A stretch of 39,190 nucleotides of DNA from CALFCX01 sp041650595 (GTDB lineage Bacteria > Margulisbacteria > WOR-1 > JAKLHX01): NCBI GenBank assembly GCA_041650595.1, contig JBAZKW010000016.1, positions 1 to 39,190 on the forward strand, given 5' to 3'. Under the pieces are notes generated by a model that saw only the letters and a list, made by a program, of their open reading frames with translations, was not told the origin of the DNA and ran no database searches. The position numbers and the translations under genes are program-made. Shown here piece by piece: positions 25,019-32,742 of this stretch (the stretch's first letter is position 1; the number at the start of each line of letters is the position of its first letter).

Positions 25019-27051
25019 TGAAAATCCCATATGAATGGCTGAAAGAGTTTGTAGATCTTGACGGAGACATATACAGAGCGGCTGAAGAACTCTCTATGTC
25101 GGGTACCGAAGTGTCTTCTGTGGAAAATGGCGTACTAGAGATCGATATATTGCCCAACAGAGGGGATTGTCTCTCTGTCATCGGTGTCGCCCGGGAACTG
25201 GGTGCAATACGCAACAAGCAATTGAAAGTTCCCGTAGTGACCGTAAAAGAAACCGCCGAAGATATAAAAGATATCGCTTCCGTTGAGATAAAGGCCCCGG
25301 ATATGTGCCCGCGGTACAGCGCCCGGGTCATAAAAGGGATAACGATCAAACCGTCACCCGAATGGATGCAAAAAAGGCTTGCCGCGGCGGGGATGAGGCC
25401 GATAAACAACATCGTCGATGTGACCAATTATGTAATGCTCGAAACCGGCCAGCCTCTTCATGCGTTTGATCTGGAGCATCTTAAAAATAAAAAAATAATC
25501 GTCAGAAGCGCCGCCGCAAAAGAAAAAATAACCACGATCGATGCCGTTGAAAGGGTGTTTGATTCCGACAACCTGGTTATTGCGGACGCGGAAAGACCTG
25601 TCGCTATTGCAGGTGTCATGGGCGGCAGCAACAGCGAAGTTTCCGATTCTACAAAGGATATTCTGCTTGAGAGCGCATATTTCGACCCTTTTTCGATAAA
25701 CAGAACATCAAAAAAGTTCAAGCTGCGCAGCGAAGCTTCTGTCAGGTTTGAAAGGGGTATTGATTTTGGAGGGGTGGACAAAGCTCTTGATCGAGCTATC
25801 AGCCTGATGGCAGAGCTTTCGGACGGCTCGGTCGCAAAAGGATCTATAGACATAATACCCGTCGCCAGAAAGCCCAAGAAAATAACCCTCAAGGTCGAAA
25901 AGATCAAAAAAGTGCTCGGGATCGATATTCCGAAAGAGAAAGCGGTTTCTATACTTAAGAGCCTGGGTTTTGCTGTATCCGAGTTGAAAAGCTCTCTATC
26001 CGTGACTGTACCGATGTTTCGAGCGTTTGATATAAATTTTGAGCCGGACCTTATAGAAGAGATCGCAAGAATTTACGGTTATGACAAGCTTCTCGAAACA
26101 TTTCCGCAGATCAAATTGGACTATACAAGGTCGGACAATATTCTGCGTGTCCTTACAAAAGAAGAGCAGCTGCGCGAGATACTTGTTTCCAGCGGGTTCC
26201 ATGAGGCAAAAACATACAGCATGGAAGGCGAAAAACTTATCAACAAGGCCGGGCAATCGGTTGACAGCTCGGTGCCGGTCTCAAATCCTCTTGTCGAAGA
26301 GATGACGCATCTGCGCACAAGTGTTATCACGGGATTGCTTGAAGCCGCGCAGTACAATCAGAACCGCCAGATACATGATATCGCTCTTTTTGAGATAGGC
26401 AAAGTATTTTCTCCTTCTGAAAAAGGCGTAAATGAAAAAAATGTTGTCGGAGCGCTTTTGTCCGGTTCGGTATTTACGGGAGTGATAGAAAAAGACAAGG
26501 TCAACGAAGATTTCTACTTTATGAAAGGCATAGTCGAGAACATATTTGATATGTACGGGGCATGCTGCATGGAATTTGTCCTTTCCGCCGACACAAAACT
26601 TCCCGCGGAAACGGGCGCGGAGATCTTTTCTCAGGGCGAAAAGGTGGGATTTGTAGGGCTGATAAGTTCCGCCATTCAAGAAAACTTCGGGATAAAGAAG
26701 CCTATATATGTATTCCAGCTCAACCTGGACCTTCTTAACCGGTTTGAACCTATCAGGAACAAACATGTCCCGCTTCCCAAATATCCGTCGGTCAGGCGCG
26801 ATATTGCGATGTACGTTTCGCCGGATATCAGGCATGAAGATATAGTAGAGCGGATACTTTCGGAAGGCGGCAAGTTTGTTGAGGATGTAATATTGTTCGA
26901 CAGGTACCGCGGAAAAGACAAGTTAAGCTTGGCTTACAGCGTCATCTACAGGGACAAGACAAAAACCCTTACGGATGACGAAGTCAATTTTGTGCACGGA
27001 TCAGTACTGCAATCACTCCAGAACAATCTAAAAATCGAACTTAGAGAGTAA
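25018..27051 (+). CDS. pheT: phenylalanyl-tRNA synthetase beta subunit, short form
   Basis: PheT partners PheS and holds the editing site. At 677 aa it is about 110 residues shorter than the usual protein. The N-terminal B1 segment passes straight from MSGTEVSSVENG to VLEIDILPNRGDCLS, so the EMAP-type tRNA_bind OB-fold domain is missing. The B3/B4 editing domain (NNIVDVTNYVMLETGQPLHAFD, VMGGSNSEVSD), the B5 domain and the C-terminal FDX-ACB anticodon domain (PKYPSVRRDIAMYV ... FDRYRGK) are present. The reading frame is intact across the junction, so this is a natural short form. Confidence 0.95.
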   Translation: MKIPYEWLKEFVDLDGDIYRAAEELSMSGTEVSSVENGVLEIDILPNRGDCLSVIGVARELGAIRNKQLKVPVVTVKETAEDIKDIASVEIKAPDMCPRYSARVIKGITIKPSPEWMQKRLAAAGMRPINNIVDVTNYVMLETGQPLHAFDLEHLKNKKIIVRSAAAKEKITTIDAVERVFDSDNLVIADAERPVAIAGVMGGSNSEVSDSTKDILLESAYFDPFSINRTSKKFKLRSEASVRFERGIDFGGVDKALDRAISLMAELSDGSVAKGSIDIIPVARKPKKITLKVEKIKKVLGIDIPKEKAVSILKSLGFAVSELKSSLSVTVPMFRAFDINFEPDLIEEIARIYGYDKLLETFPQIKLDYTRSDNILRVLTKEEQLREILVSSGFHEAKTYSMEGEKLINKAGQSVDSSVPVSNPLVEEMTHLRTSVITGLLEAAQYNQNRQIHDIALFEIGKVFSPSEKGVNEKNVVGALLSGSVFTGVIEKDKVNEDFYFMKGIVENIFDMYGACCMEFVLSADTKLPAETGAEIFSQGEKVGFVGLISSAIQENFGIKKPIYVFQLNLDLLNRFEPIRNKHVPLPKYPSVRRDIAMYVSPDIRHEDIVERILSEGGKFVEDVILFDRYRGKDKLSLAYSVIYRDKTKTLTDDEVNFVHGSVLQSLQNNLKIELRE

Positions 27052-27067
27052 AAAGGGGCTTTATGTA

Positions 27068-29539
27068 ATGTCTGATCTCACCCCTATGATGAAGCAATAC
27101 AGGGAGCTTAAAGACCAAGTCCCTGATGCATTGCTGTTTTTCCGGCTCGGCGATTTTTATGAGATGTTCGGCGACGACGCACTGGTCGCGTCCAAGGAGC
27201 TTGAAATAACCCTGACCGGAAGGGGACAGGGCGAAAAGAGGGCTCCGATGTGCGGCGTCCCGTACCACAGCGTTCAACCCTATATTTCAAAACTTATTTC
27301 CCGCGGCTTTAAGGTGGCGATCTGCGAGCAGACCGAAGATCCCGCGCTCGCCAAGGGACTTGTGAACAGGGGCGTGATAAAAATAATAACTCCCGGCACC
27401 ATACTTGAAGAGGCGATGCTCAACGAAAAAGCCAATAATTATCTTATGGCAGTATCATTTTCCGGTGACAGGGCGGCGCTGGCTTTCATAGATATTTCCA
27501 CCGGAGAGTTTAAAGCGCTTGATATAGAAGGTGATGATAAGGCAAGACTTTTATCGGACGAGATCGAGCGGGTCTCGCCTGCCGAAATATTGATATCTCC
27601 CGAAATAATCTCTAAGAACGAAAAGCTCCGCTCTTTCCTTGAAGCAAAAGGGGTCCCGTATACCGCATACAACCTTAAAGATATCTTTGACGTCCAGCTG
27701 GCCAAAGAAAAACTATTGCGGCATTTTTCGCTCTCATCGCTGGAGGCATTTGGTTTTGACGGAAATGAACTTTCGCTGTGCGCGGCATCTGCTGTCATCG
27801 ATTATTTGAAAGAAACGCAAAAAGTCCGCCTGTTCCATATAAACGGCATAAAAAAATACAGGATTGACAATTACATGTATATAGACCCCGCGACCCGCAG
27901 AAATCTGGAGCTTGTGCAGACCATAAGGGACCGCACTTTTCAGGGAAGCCTGCTCTGGATACTGGACAGGGCCAAGACACCGATGGGAGCAAGGCTTTTG
28001 CGCTCCTGGGTGCTTTTCCCGTTGCGCGAAAAAAATGCCATTAACGAGCGGCTTGACGCGGTGGAAGAGCTTTTCAAAAACCAGCTTTTGCGGAGCGATA
28101 TTGCGGACACGCTTGAGGATATCCGGGATATTGAGAGGCTTACGGGAAAAATATCCTCTTCTTCGGCTAATGCGCGCGATCTTGTGTCTCTCAAAGAATC
28201 TTTGACAAAACTTCCCGTGATCAAGTCGATGCTGTCAAAATGTACTTCTTTGACGATGAAAAAACTTGGTGGTTTTAAGGATATGGCAGAAGTGTTTTTG
28301 CTCATAGACAGCGCTATAGCAGATGATCCGCCTTTTGTTCTAAAAGACGGCGGGTTGATAAAACAGGGATATAGTGCGGAACTTGACGAACTGAAAGATG
28401 CTTCTCTTAAGGGAAAAGAGTGGATCTCAAATCTTGAAGAAGAAGAGCGCCGCCGCACGGGGATAAAATCGCTCAAGGTCGGGTTCACGAAAGTGTTCGG
28501 ATATTACATAGAGGTCTCTTCTTCCAACCAAAAATTTGTTCCACCGGATTATATAAGAAAACAGACGCTTGTGAACTGCGAAAGATATATAACTCCCGAC
28601 CTCAAGGACAAAGAGTCAATGATCCTGAACGCGCAGGACCGCAGTGTAGAGATGGAATATACGACTTTTTGCGGTGTCCGGGACCGCGTTGCGGAATTTT
28701 CGAAAGATCTTCAGCATGTGGCTGCCTGCATAGCGGAAATTGACGTTCTTATATCTCTGGCTAACGTGGCGGTGAGCGAAAATTATACGAGGCCGATCCT
28801 CACCGGCCCTCACCCCCAACCCCTCTCCCAGAGGGAGAGGGGCGATGACGCCCTTATCATTAAAGATGGACGTCATCCCGTTGCCGAAAAAACCCTTGGG
28901 CAGCATCTGTTTGTGCCAAACGACACTCTGATGGACAAAAACGGCAGGTTCCTTTTGATAACGGGTCCGAACATGGCCGGCAAATCGACTTATATGAGAC
29001 AGGTAGCATTGATAACGTTGCTTGCGCAGATAGGGAGTTTTGTTCCTGCTTCTTCTGCAAAGGTGCCTGTTCTTGACAGGATCTTTACACGCGTCGGCGC
29101 GTTTGATGACCTTTATGCGGGACAATCCACTTTTATGGTGGAGATGCTGGAGACGGCCAATATTTTAAATAATGCCACAAAAGACAGTCTCATAGTGATA
29201 GACGAGATAGGGCGGGGCACCGCGACATTTGACGGCATGAGCATAGCAAAAGCTGTGGCCGAGCACATCCATTCAAAGATCGGGTCCAAAACTCTTTTTG
29301 CGACGCACTATCACGAGCTTACCAATCTTCCCGAAAAATTCAAAGGCATAAAGAACGTGAACGTCTCGGTAAAAGAAGAGGGAGACCGCATAATATTCCT
29401 CCACAAGATCGTCGACGGCCCGGCGGACAAAAGTTACGGGATACATGTGGCCAAACTGGCGGGCCTTCCGGGCAGCGTGGTTACACGCGCTAAAGAAGTT
29501 TATGATACGTTGGAGATGGTTGAGAACAAGCTGGATTAA
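27068..29539 (+). CDS. mutS: DNA mismatch repair protein MutS
   Basis: MutS recognises mismatches and starts repair. The 823-aa protein has the N-terminal clamp with the Phe-x-Glu motif (RLGDFYEMFGDDA), connector, lever and clamp domains, Walker A GPNMAGKSTYMRQ (about residue 633), Walker B VIDEIGRGTATFDG and the conserved ATHYHEL. A stretch PHPQPLSQRERG (about residues 580-592) is encoded by a palindromic genomic repeat inserted in frame just before the ATPase domain. MutL is not in the window. The start codon has no strong Shine-Dalgarno. Confidence 0.97.
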   Translation: MSDLTPMMKQYRELKDQVPDALLFFRLGDFYEMFGDDALVASKELEITLTGRGQGEKRAPMCGVPYHSVQPYISKLISRGFKVAICEQTEDPALAKGLVNRGVIKIITPGTILEEAMLNEKANNYLMAVSFSGDRAALAFIDISTGEFKALDIEGDDKARLLSDEIERVSPAEILISPEIISKNEKLRSFLEAKGVPYTAYNLKDIFDVQLAKEKLLRHFSLSSLEAFGFDGNELSLCAASAVIDYLKETQKVRLFHINGIKKYRIDNYMYIDPATRRNLELVQTIRDRTFQGSLLWILDRAKTPMGARLLRSWVLFPLREKNAINERLDAVEELFKNQLLRSDIADTLEDIRDIERLTGKISSSSANARDLVSLKESLTKLPVIKSMLSKCTSLTMKKLGGFKDMAEVFLLIDSAIADDPPFVLKDGGLIKQGYSAELDELKDASLKGKEWISNLEEEERRRTGIKSLKVGFTKVFGYYIEVSSSNQKFVPPDYIRKQTLVNCERYITPDLKDKESMILNAQDRSVEMEYTTFCGVRDRVAEFSKDLQHVAACIAEIDVLISLANVAVSENYTRPILTGPHPQPLSQRERGDDALIIKDGRHPVAEKTLGQHLFVPNDTLMDKNGRFLLITGPNMAGKSTYMRQVALITLLAQIGSFVPASSAKVPVLDRIFTRVGAFDDLYAGQSTFMVEMLETANILNNATKDSLIVIDEIGRGTATFDGMSIAKAVAEHIHSKIGSKTLFATHYHELTNLPEKFKGIKNVNVSVKEEGDRIIFLHKIVDGPADKSYGIHVAKLAGLPGSVVTRAKEVYDTLEMVENKLD
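28806..28844 (+). repeat. palindromic repeat inserted in frame in mutS
   Basis: CCCCTCTCCC-AGA-GGGAGAGGGG (28820-28842) forms a perfect 10-bp hairpin after CCTCACCCCCAA. Sequences of this CCCTCACCCCAACCCCTCTCCC type are known as dispersed repeats in many bacteria. Here it adds about 13 residues without a frameshift. Confidence 0.75.
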
Positions 29540-29555
29540 AAACCCCCCACTATTT

Positions 29556-29564
29556 TGTTATAAT
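29556..29564 (+). promoter_or_regulatory. promoter of tRNA-Ile
   Basis: Extended -10 TGTTATAAT, with a possible -35 TTAAAA 17 bp upstream overlapping the mutS stop. The tRNA starts 55 bp downstream. Confidence 0.6.
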
Positions 29565-29603
29565 GATTGTGTCCCTTTTTACTTCTGACTTTTTAATTTT
29601 TAA

Positions 29604-31112
29604 TTACGCGAAGCGTATGGGCTCATAGCTCAGTTGGCTAGAGCACGCGACTGATAATCGCGAGGTCGGTGGTTCGAGCCCACCTGGGCCCATTTCTTTT
29701 CCATATCGAACCATTGTTGATGTTAGGCGGCTTGACGGCGCGCAGTGCCGGAAAGCCGCCTGATCTTTATTAACGTCGCTAATTTCCGCCGAAGGGTCGT
29801 CCCGATGGCGGGACGGGCCGGAGGCGGCGTCTCCGCTCTCGGAATACAATACTTTGACTTCTATTGTCTCTTTCGAATAAATGACCTTTCCGATGTGCCT
29901 TTTCACAATTACACGTTTCTCAATTTTCCCTTTTATCTTTGATGCGTCGACGATATTTTGCAGTATTTCCCGGACTCTTTCGGTGTTTATTGGAATTTCA
30001 TCTGAAGATGACCCCTTTAGTTCGAGCCCACTTGGGATAGGTTTAGGCGAATTATTGAGAGTGAAAATCAAACTGTCGAGATATTGTTTGTTTTTGGCTA
30101 TATTATCCAAATTATCGATGATAAATTCATCAAGACGGTCGGAGCTGACTTGTCTTGTGCTGCAAAAGGATCTGTCTCGCTTGCAAGCGCCAACGCATTT
30201 GTAATAGAAGTAGCGGACACGTTTTCCTGAGCTGATCTTATTGGAAAATACGGGAGACATTGCTGATCCGCATTCTTTACATGTTATCAATCCGGGGAAC
30301 AGTGAATAATTATAACTCGTCATTTTTCTCGGCAAGTCTTTCTTTAATCCTTGGGCCTCTTCAAACAATTCAGGTGAGATTATAGGATCATGAATAGCAT
30401 CGTATATCTTGCCTCTGAAAAGAAGTTTTCCTGTGTAGAGGACTTTTTGCAATGTGCAATCGATCGTTGATTTGCTGAAGACTTTGTTGTGTCTGTCTAA
30501 CACTCCTTGATCCATAAGTTTGTGATAAACAGCGCATTTCGATCCGGTCTGAACGAATGTCTCAAACACTGTTCTGACTATTTTTGCTTCTGTAGGATCG
30601 ATGACAAGCTTTTTATTCTCCCGTTTATAGCCGTAAGGAGTATGACCGCTGTTCCACATTCCTTTCTTTGCTTTCTCAAGCATTTTGTCCTTGATCCTTT
30701 CGCTGATGAGTTCCCGTTCAAATTGAGCAAAAGTCAGCATTATATTCCTTAGTAAACGGCCTGATGGGGTAGAAGTATCAAATCTTTCAGTAACGGAAAA
30801 GAAACTGACGCCGTATTTGTCGAATACTTCTATGAGATGATAAAAATCTTTCGGTGATCTGGTCAATCTGTCGATCTTATACGATATGACAGTGTTGATC
30901 AGTCCTTGTTGAATGTCATATAACATTTTCTGAAGTTCGGGCCGCTCAAGATTGGCTCCCGTATATCCTTGATCCGAATAGGTCCTGTGGGCTTCAAGGT
31001 TGTCCTGGCTTTTTATGAACGACATGATCTTGGCTTCCTGTGCTTCGCACGAATTAAACTCAACCTCTGCCTGATTGTCCGTAGAAACTCTTGTATAAAT
31101 TGCTGCTTTCAT
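29604..31112 (-). CDS. large serine recombinase with extended tail
   Basis: The serine recombinase would integrate, excise or invert DNA. The resolvase domain starts AAIYTRVSTDNQAEVEFNS, with the catalytic Ser expected in RVST. It has SYKIDRLTRSPKDFYH and FAQFERELISERIKDKM. A recombinase domain (GHTPYGYKREN) and a zinc ribbon (CKECG ... CVGACKRDRSFC) follow, then a coiled region. From about residue 402 the frame runs into the left inverted repeat, and its last residues are antisense tRNA-Ile (GPGGLEPPTSRLSVACSSQL). The natural end is therefore probably near VLYSES. It is the third gene of an operon with the 63-aa and SLOG genes. Confidence 0.85.
   Translation of the reverse strand: MKAAIYTRVSTDNQAEVEFNSCEAQEAKIMSFIKSQDNLEAHRTYSDQGYTGANLERPELQKMLYDIQQGLINTVISYKIDRLTRSPKDFYHLIEVFDKYGVSFFSVTERFDTSTPSGRLLRNIMLTFAQFERELISERIKDKMLEKAKKGMWNSGHTPYGYKRENKKLVIDPTEAKIVRTVFETFVQTGSKCAVYHKLMDQGVLDRHNKVFSKSTIDCTLQKVLYTGKLLFRGKIYDAIHDPIISPELFEEAQGLKKDLPRKMTSYNYSLFPGLITCKECGSAMSPVFSNKISSGKRVRYFYYKCVGACKRDRSFCSTRQVSSDRLDEFIIDNLDNIAKNKQYLDSLIFTLNNSPKPIPSGLELKGSSSDEIPINTERVREILQNIVDASKIKGKIEKRVIVKRHIGKVIYSKETIEVKVLYSESGDAASGPSRHRDDPSAEISDVNKDQAAFRHCAPSSRLTSTMVRYGKEMGPGGLEPPTSRLSVACSSQLSYEPIRFA
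29619..29692 (+). tRNA. tRNA-Ile (GAT)
   Basis: A 74-nt cloverleaf: acceptor GGGCTCA/TGGGCCC with discriminator A, D-arm AGCTCAGTTGGCTAGAGC, anticodon stem-loop CGCGA-CTGATAA-TCGCG (anticodon GAT) and T-arm GGTGGTTCGAGCCCACC. CCA is not encoded. The adjoining recombinase element begins at the tRNA 3' end, a common attachment position. Confidence 0.95.
29690..29906 (+). repeat. left inverted repeat of the recombinase element
   Basis: About 217 bp starting at the end of tRNA-Ile (CCATTTCTTTTCC) is repeated in inverted orientation at 32140-32355. The outer 160 bp are nearly identical, and the inner part is more diverged. It includes the recombinase 3' end and two GC-rich hairpins. Confidence 0.9.
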
Positions 31113-31113
31113 G

Positions 31114-31305
31114 TTATTTGTTTCCTTTCTTTATTGTTATTAGGTCTTTCAACTCTTTGATCAAAATACTGTGAGACTTGAATTTGTTTAATCTCTCAAT
31201 GTAAGAGAGAAATCTATTGCATGAAACTTTTTCGGAATTACTGCATTGTTTATCAGGATCACCGACAGGACAATAACAGCACGGATATATTGGATAAATG
31301 GGCAT
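31114..31305 (-). CDS. 63-aa Cys-rich protein of the element
   Basis: The small protein has a Cys cluster near its N-terminus (CCYCPVGDPDKQCSNSEKVSC), suggesting a metal site, and a basic helical C-terminus. No family is recognised. It is supported by a near-perfect ribosome site (GGGAGGTGAT, 7 nt before the ATG) and by its tight position between SLOG and recombinase genes. The recombinase ATG follows the stop after 1 nt. Confidence 0.65.
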   Translation of the reverse strand: MPIYPIYPCCYCPVGDPDKQCSNSEKVSCNRFLSYIERLNKFKSHSILIKELKDLITIKKGNK

Positions 31306-31311
31306 ATCAAA

Positions 31312-31848
31312 TCACCTCCCTGCCTGCCGGCAGGCAGGCTTATTAAAAACATAACAATGACGAGCCAGATCAGGCGGAAGTGAAGCGCTGCCACAGATAA
31401 AAACAATGACGGGAACGCCACGGGAAACAGCCTGGCGGATGGTGTAAAGAGAACCGCGGGAAGGCCCATGAAGGAACGCAACAACAACCGAAGACGCAGC
31501 AACCAAATGCCTATTGCGGCCAAGAAGAGCAGAAACAGCAACAGGACGGGGAGAGCCAACTGAAGCGGAGCCCCAAACAACCTGACCGCCAGCCGCAATG
31601 AGCCGCTCAATATCAGGCCGCGCGGAAGCCGGAAAACCGGAAACAGAAGACCAAGCCGAATAAACAACGCTGCGAGAACAAGCACCCTGACGAAGAACAG
31701 CAGACAAAGCAAACGAATCAGCGCCCACGGCGCCGCCCGAAGCCACAGAATAACCACGGGCAAGGAACAAAGACACAACCTGATCAACGAGCGGAGCAAA
31801 ACGGGCCGGAAGGGAACGGGAACCGATAACACCAACAATATGACACAT
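31312..31848 (-). CDS. SLOG-domain nucleotide-binding protein (DprA/YspA-like)
   Basis: This 178-aa Rossmann-like protein has VGVIGSRSLPARFAPLVDQ, then GYSVASGGAVGADSFAL (the GG-x-GAD loop of DprA/YspA-like SLOG proteins) and a later VVVAFLHGPSRGSLYTIRQA. SLOG proteins bind nucleotides or related ligands, and some act in defence. The ATG at 31848 has the Shine-Dalgarno AAGGAGG 8 nt upstream and is preferred to 31896. The last residues (PACRQAGR) come from a palindromic repeat. GC content is higher than in the flanking genes. Confidence 0.75.
   Translation of the reverse strand: MCHIVGVIGSRSLPARFAPLVDQVVSLFLARGYSVASGGAVGADSFALSAVLRQGACSRSVVYSAWSSVSGFPASARPDIERLIAAGGQVVWGSASVGSPRPVAVSALLGRNRHLVAASSVVVAFLHGPSRGSLYTIRQAVSRGVPVIVFICGSASLPPDLARHCYVFNKPACRQAGR
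31318..31337. repeat. 20-bp perfect palindrome
   Basis: CCTGCCTGCCGGCAGGCAGG is a perfect palindrome at the end of the SLOG gene, where it encodes PACRQAG. Partial copies occur near 7797 (CTGCCTGCCGCAGG) and 38611 (GGCAGGCAGG). Confidence 0.75.
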
Positions 31849-32139
31849 ATGCGATACCTCCTTGAGGTTCAAGGTGCATTTCCCCGCCGCTGTCACCCGC
31901 AGCGCAGGCGAAAGCGAGGAGCATTACCTTAGTTGTCTGATATGGCGACGAGCTTGAGGCAAGCGTAGGGGCGGAAGGAGGCTGAGCAGCGACTCTGCCG
32001 ACTGGAGCAGGGAGCGGAGCGAACGAGTCCGAGCTGCTACGAAGGCGCGTCGAGGACGAGAGAGTGAAGCGACCTTGACAGCGAATAAGCGGGGAAATGC
32101 TACAATGGAAAACCTGGAGAAGCTTTTAAAGTAGAAAGA
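31849..32139. other. gene-poor interior of the recombinase element
   Basis: No convincing gene is seen. The segment is purine-rich on the plus strand with short GAGCGAA-type repeats. It contains the SLOG leader and a TACAAT near 32106. No clear -10/-35 for the SLOG operon was found. Confidence 0.4.
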
Positions 32140-32355
32140 GTGAAAAGGCACATCGGAAAGTGGCATTTATTCGACAGAGGCAATAGAAGTCAATAATTTA
32201 TTCCGAGAGCGGAGACGCCGCCTCCGGCCCGTCCCGCCATCGGGACGACCCTTCGGCGGAAATTAGAGACGTTAATAAAGATCAGGCGGCTTTCCGGCAC
32301 TGCGCGCCGTCAAGCCGCCTAACATCAACAATGGTTCGATATGGAAAAGAAATGG
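32140..32355 (-). repeat. right inverted repeat of the recombinase element
   Basis: This is the inverted partner of 29690-29906. Its plus strand reads VKRHIGKWHLF then a frame change and stop, a decayed form of the recombinase end. Confidence 0.9.
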
Positions 32356-32413
32356 TGCGAGCGAATCATCCCGCTACCATTACTCTGATTATACTTAACG
32401 CATTCACGGCTGC
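32353..32413 (-). repeat. 61-bp repeat, inverted relative to 37247-37308
   Basis: GTGCGAGCGAATCATCCCGC ... ATTCACGGCTGC recurs in inverted orientation 4.9 kb away, with a few mismatches and a 1-bp indel. On the minus strand it ends an open stretch (IIQVGAKVAPAILWAAVNAL), so it may be the end of a decayed gene. Confidence 0.8.
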
Positions 32414-32492
32414 CCAAAGTATGGCGGGCGCTACCTTTGCCCCCACTTGAATGATCGCGCCCGCCAAGAGAAGCAGAAAACAAAGAAATAAT

Positions 32493-32522
32493 TTGACAAT
32501 AAGTTAAAAAAACCAGTATAAT
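32493..32522 (+). promoter_or_regulatory. strong housekeeping promoter
   Basis: TTGACA-N18-TATAAT. The expected start near 32530 lies about 10 nt before the folded RNA element. Confidence 0.85.
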
Positions 32523-32538
32523 TCTATTAACCATAAGG

Positions 32539-32619
32539 AATGGGGTCTCCTATAATTTCCCTTAAAAGGGATGATGACTCCTGAATAAGTGGCTTCATGC
32601 CGCGAAGGAGGGCCCTATT
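32539..32619 (+). promoter_or_regulatory. structured leader, candidate metal-ion riboswitch
   Basis: The 81-nt leader closes with a 9-bp helix, AATGGGGTC with GGCCCTATT (two wobble pairs). Inside are a hairpin TCCCTT/AAGGGA, a helix CTCCT/AGGAG, and a stem GTGGC-TTCAT-GCCGC. The 3' strand of the inner helix is GAAGGAGG, the ribosome-binding site of the gene starting at 32620, so folding would hide it. By recollection of overall shape and motifs (CTCCTGA ... GCCGCGAAGGAGG) it may be an nhaA-type alkali-metal riboswitch. That identity is uncertain. The downstream fragment of a cation antiporter agrees. Confidence 0.6.
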
Positions 32620-32742
32620 ATGGAACATCTTTTTACAGTCGCATTCCTCTGGCTGGGATTAGCCGTAATTTCCGCAATAATCGCCTATCATCTGCGCATT
32701 TCTATAGCCTTGGTGGAAATTTGCAAGGTGCTTCATAAATGA
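32620..32742 (+). CDS. 40-aa membrane peptide, probable N-terminal stub of a cation/proton antiporter
   Basis: The short gene has the ribosome site GAAGGAGG and overlaps the next ATG (ATGA), so translation is coupled. It encodes one membrane helix (VAFLWLGLAVISAIIAYHL) followed by RISIALVEICKVLHK. This resembles the first helix of CPA2-type Na+/K+:H+ antiporters (AYRLRIPVALVEIxxG), where homology would stop at ALVEI. It may be the remains of an antiporter deleted internally, or a real small protein. Confidence 0.5.
   Translation: MEHLFTVAFLWLGLAVISAIIAYHLRISIALVEICKVLHK

Larger units (their letters stand above)
29690..32355. mobile_element. tRNA-Ile-adjacent serine-recombinase element carrying a SLOG gene
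   Basis: A 2.7-kb unit abuts the tRNA-Ile 3' end and is bounded by inverted repeats of about 217 bp. Inside, all on the minus strand, are the SLOG gene, a 63-aa Cys-rich protein and a large serine recombinase. The right repeat encodes on the plus strand a decayed recombinase end (VKRHIGK ...), showing that two copies of this region were once present facing apart. Confidence 0.7.

Noticed and set aside
31188..31838. A 216-aa hydrophobic minus-strand frame overlapping the SLOG gene
   Set aside because: Same-strand shadow frame of the GC-rich SLOG gene with Leu/Arg-rich composition; the SLOG frame has family motifs and a ribosome site.
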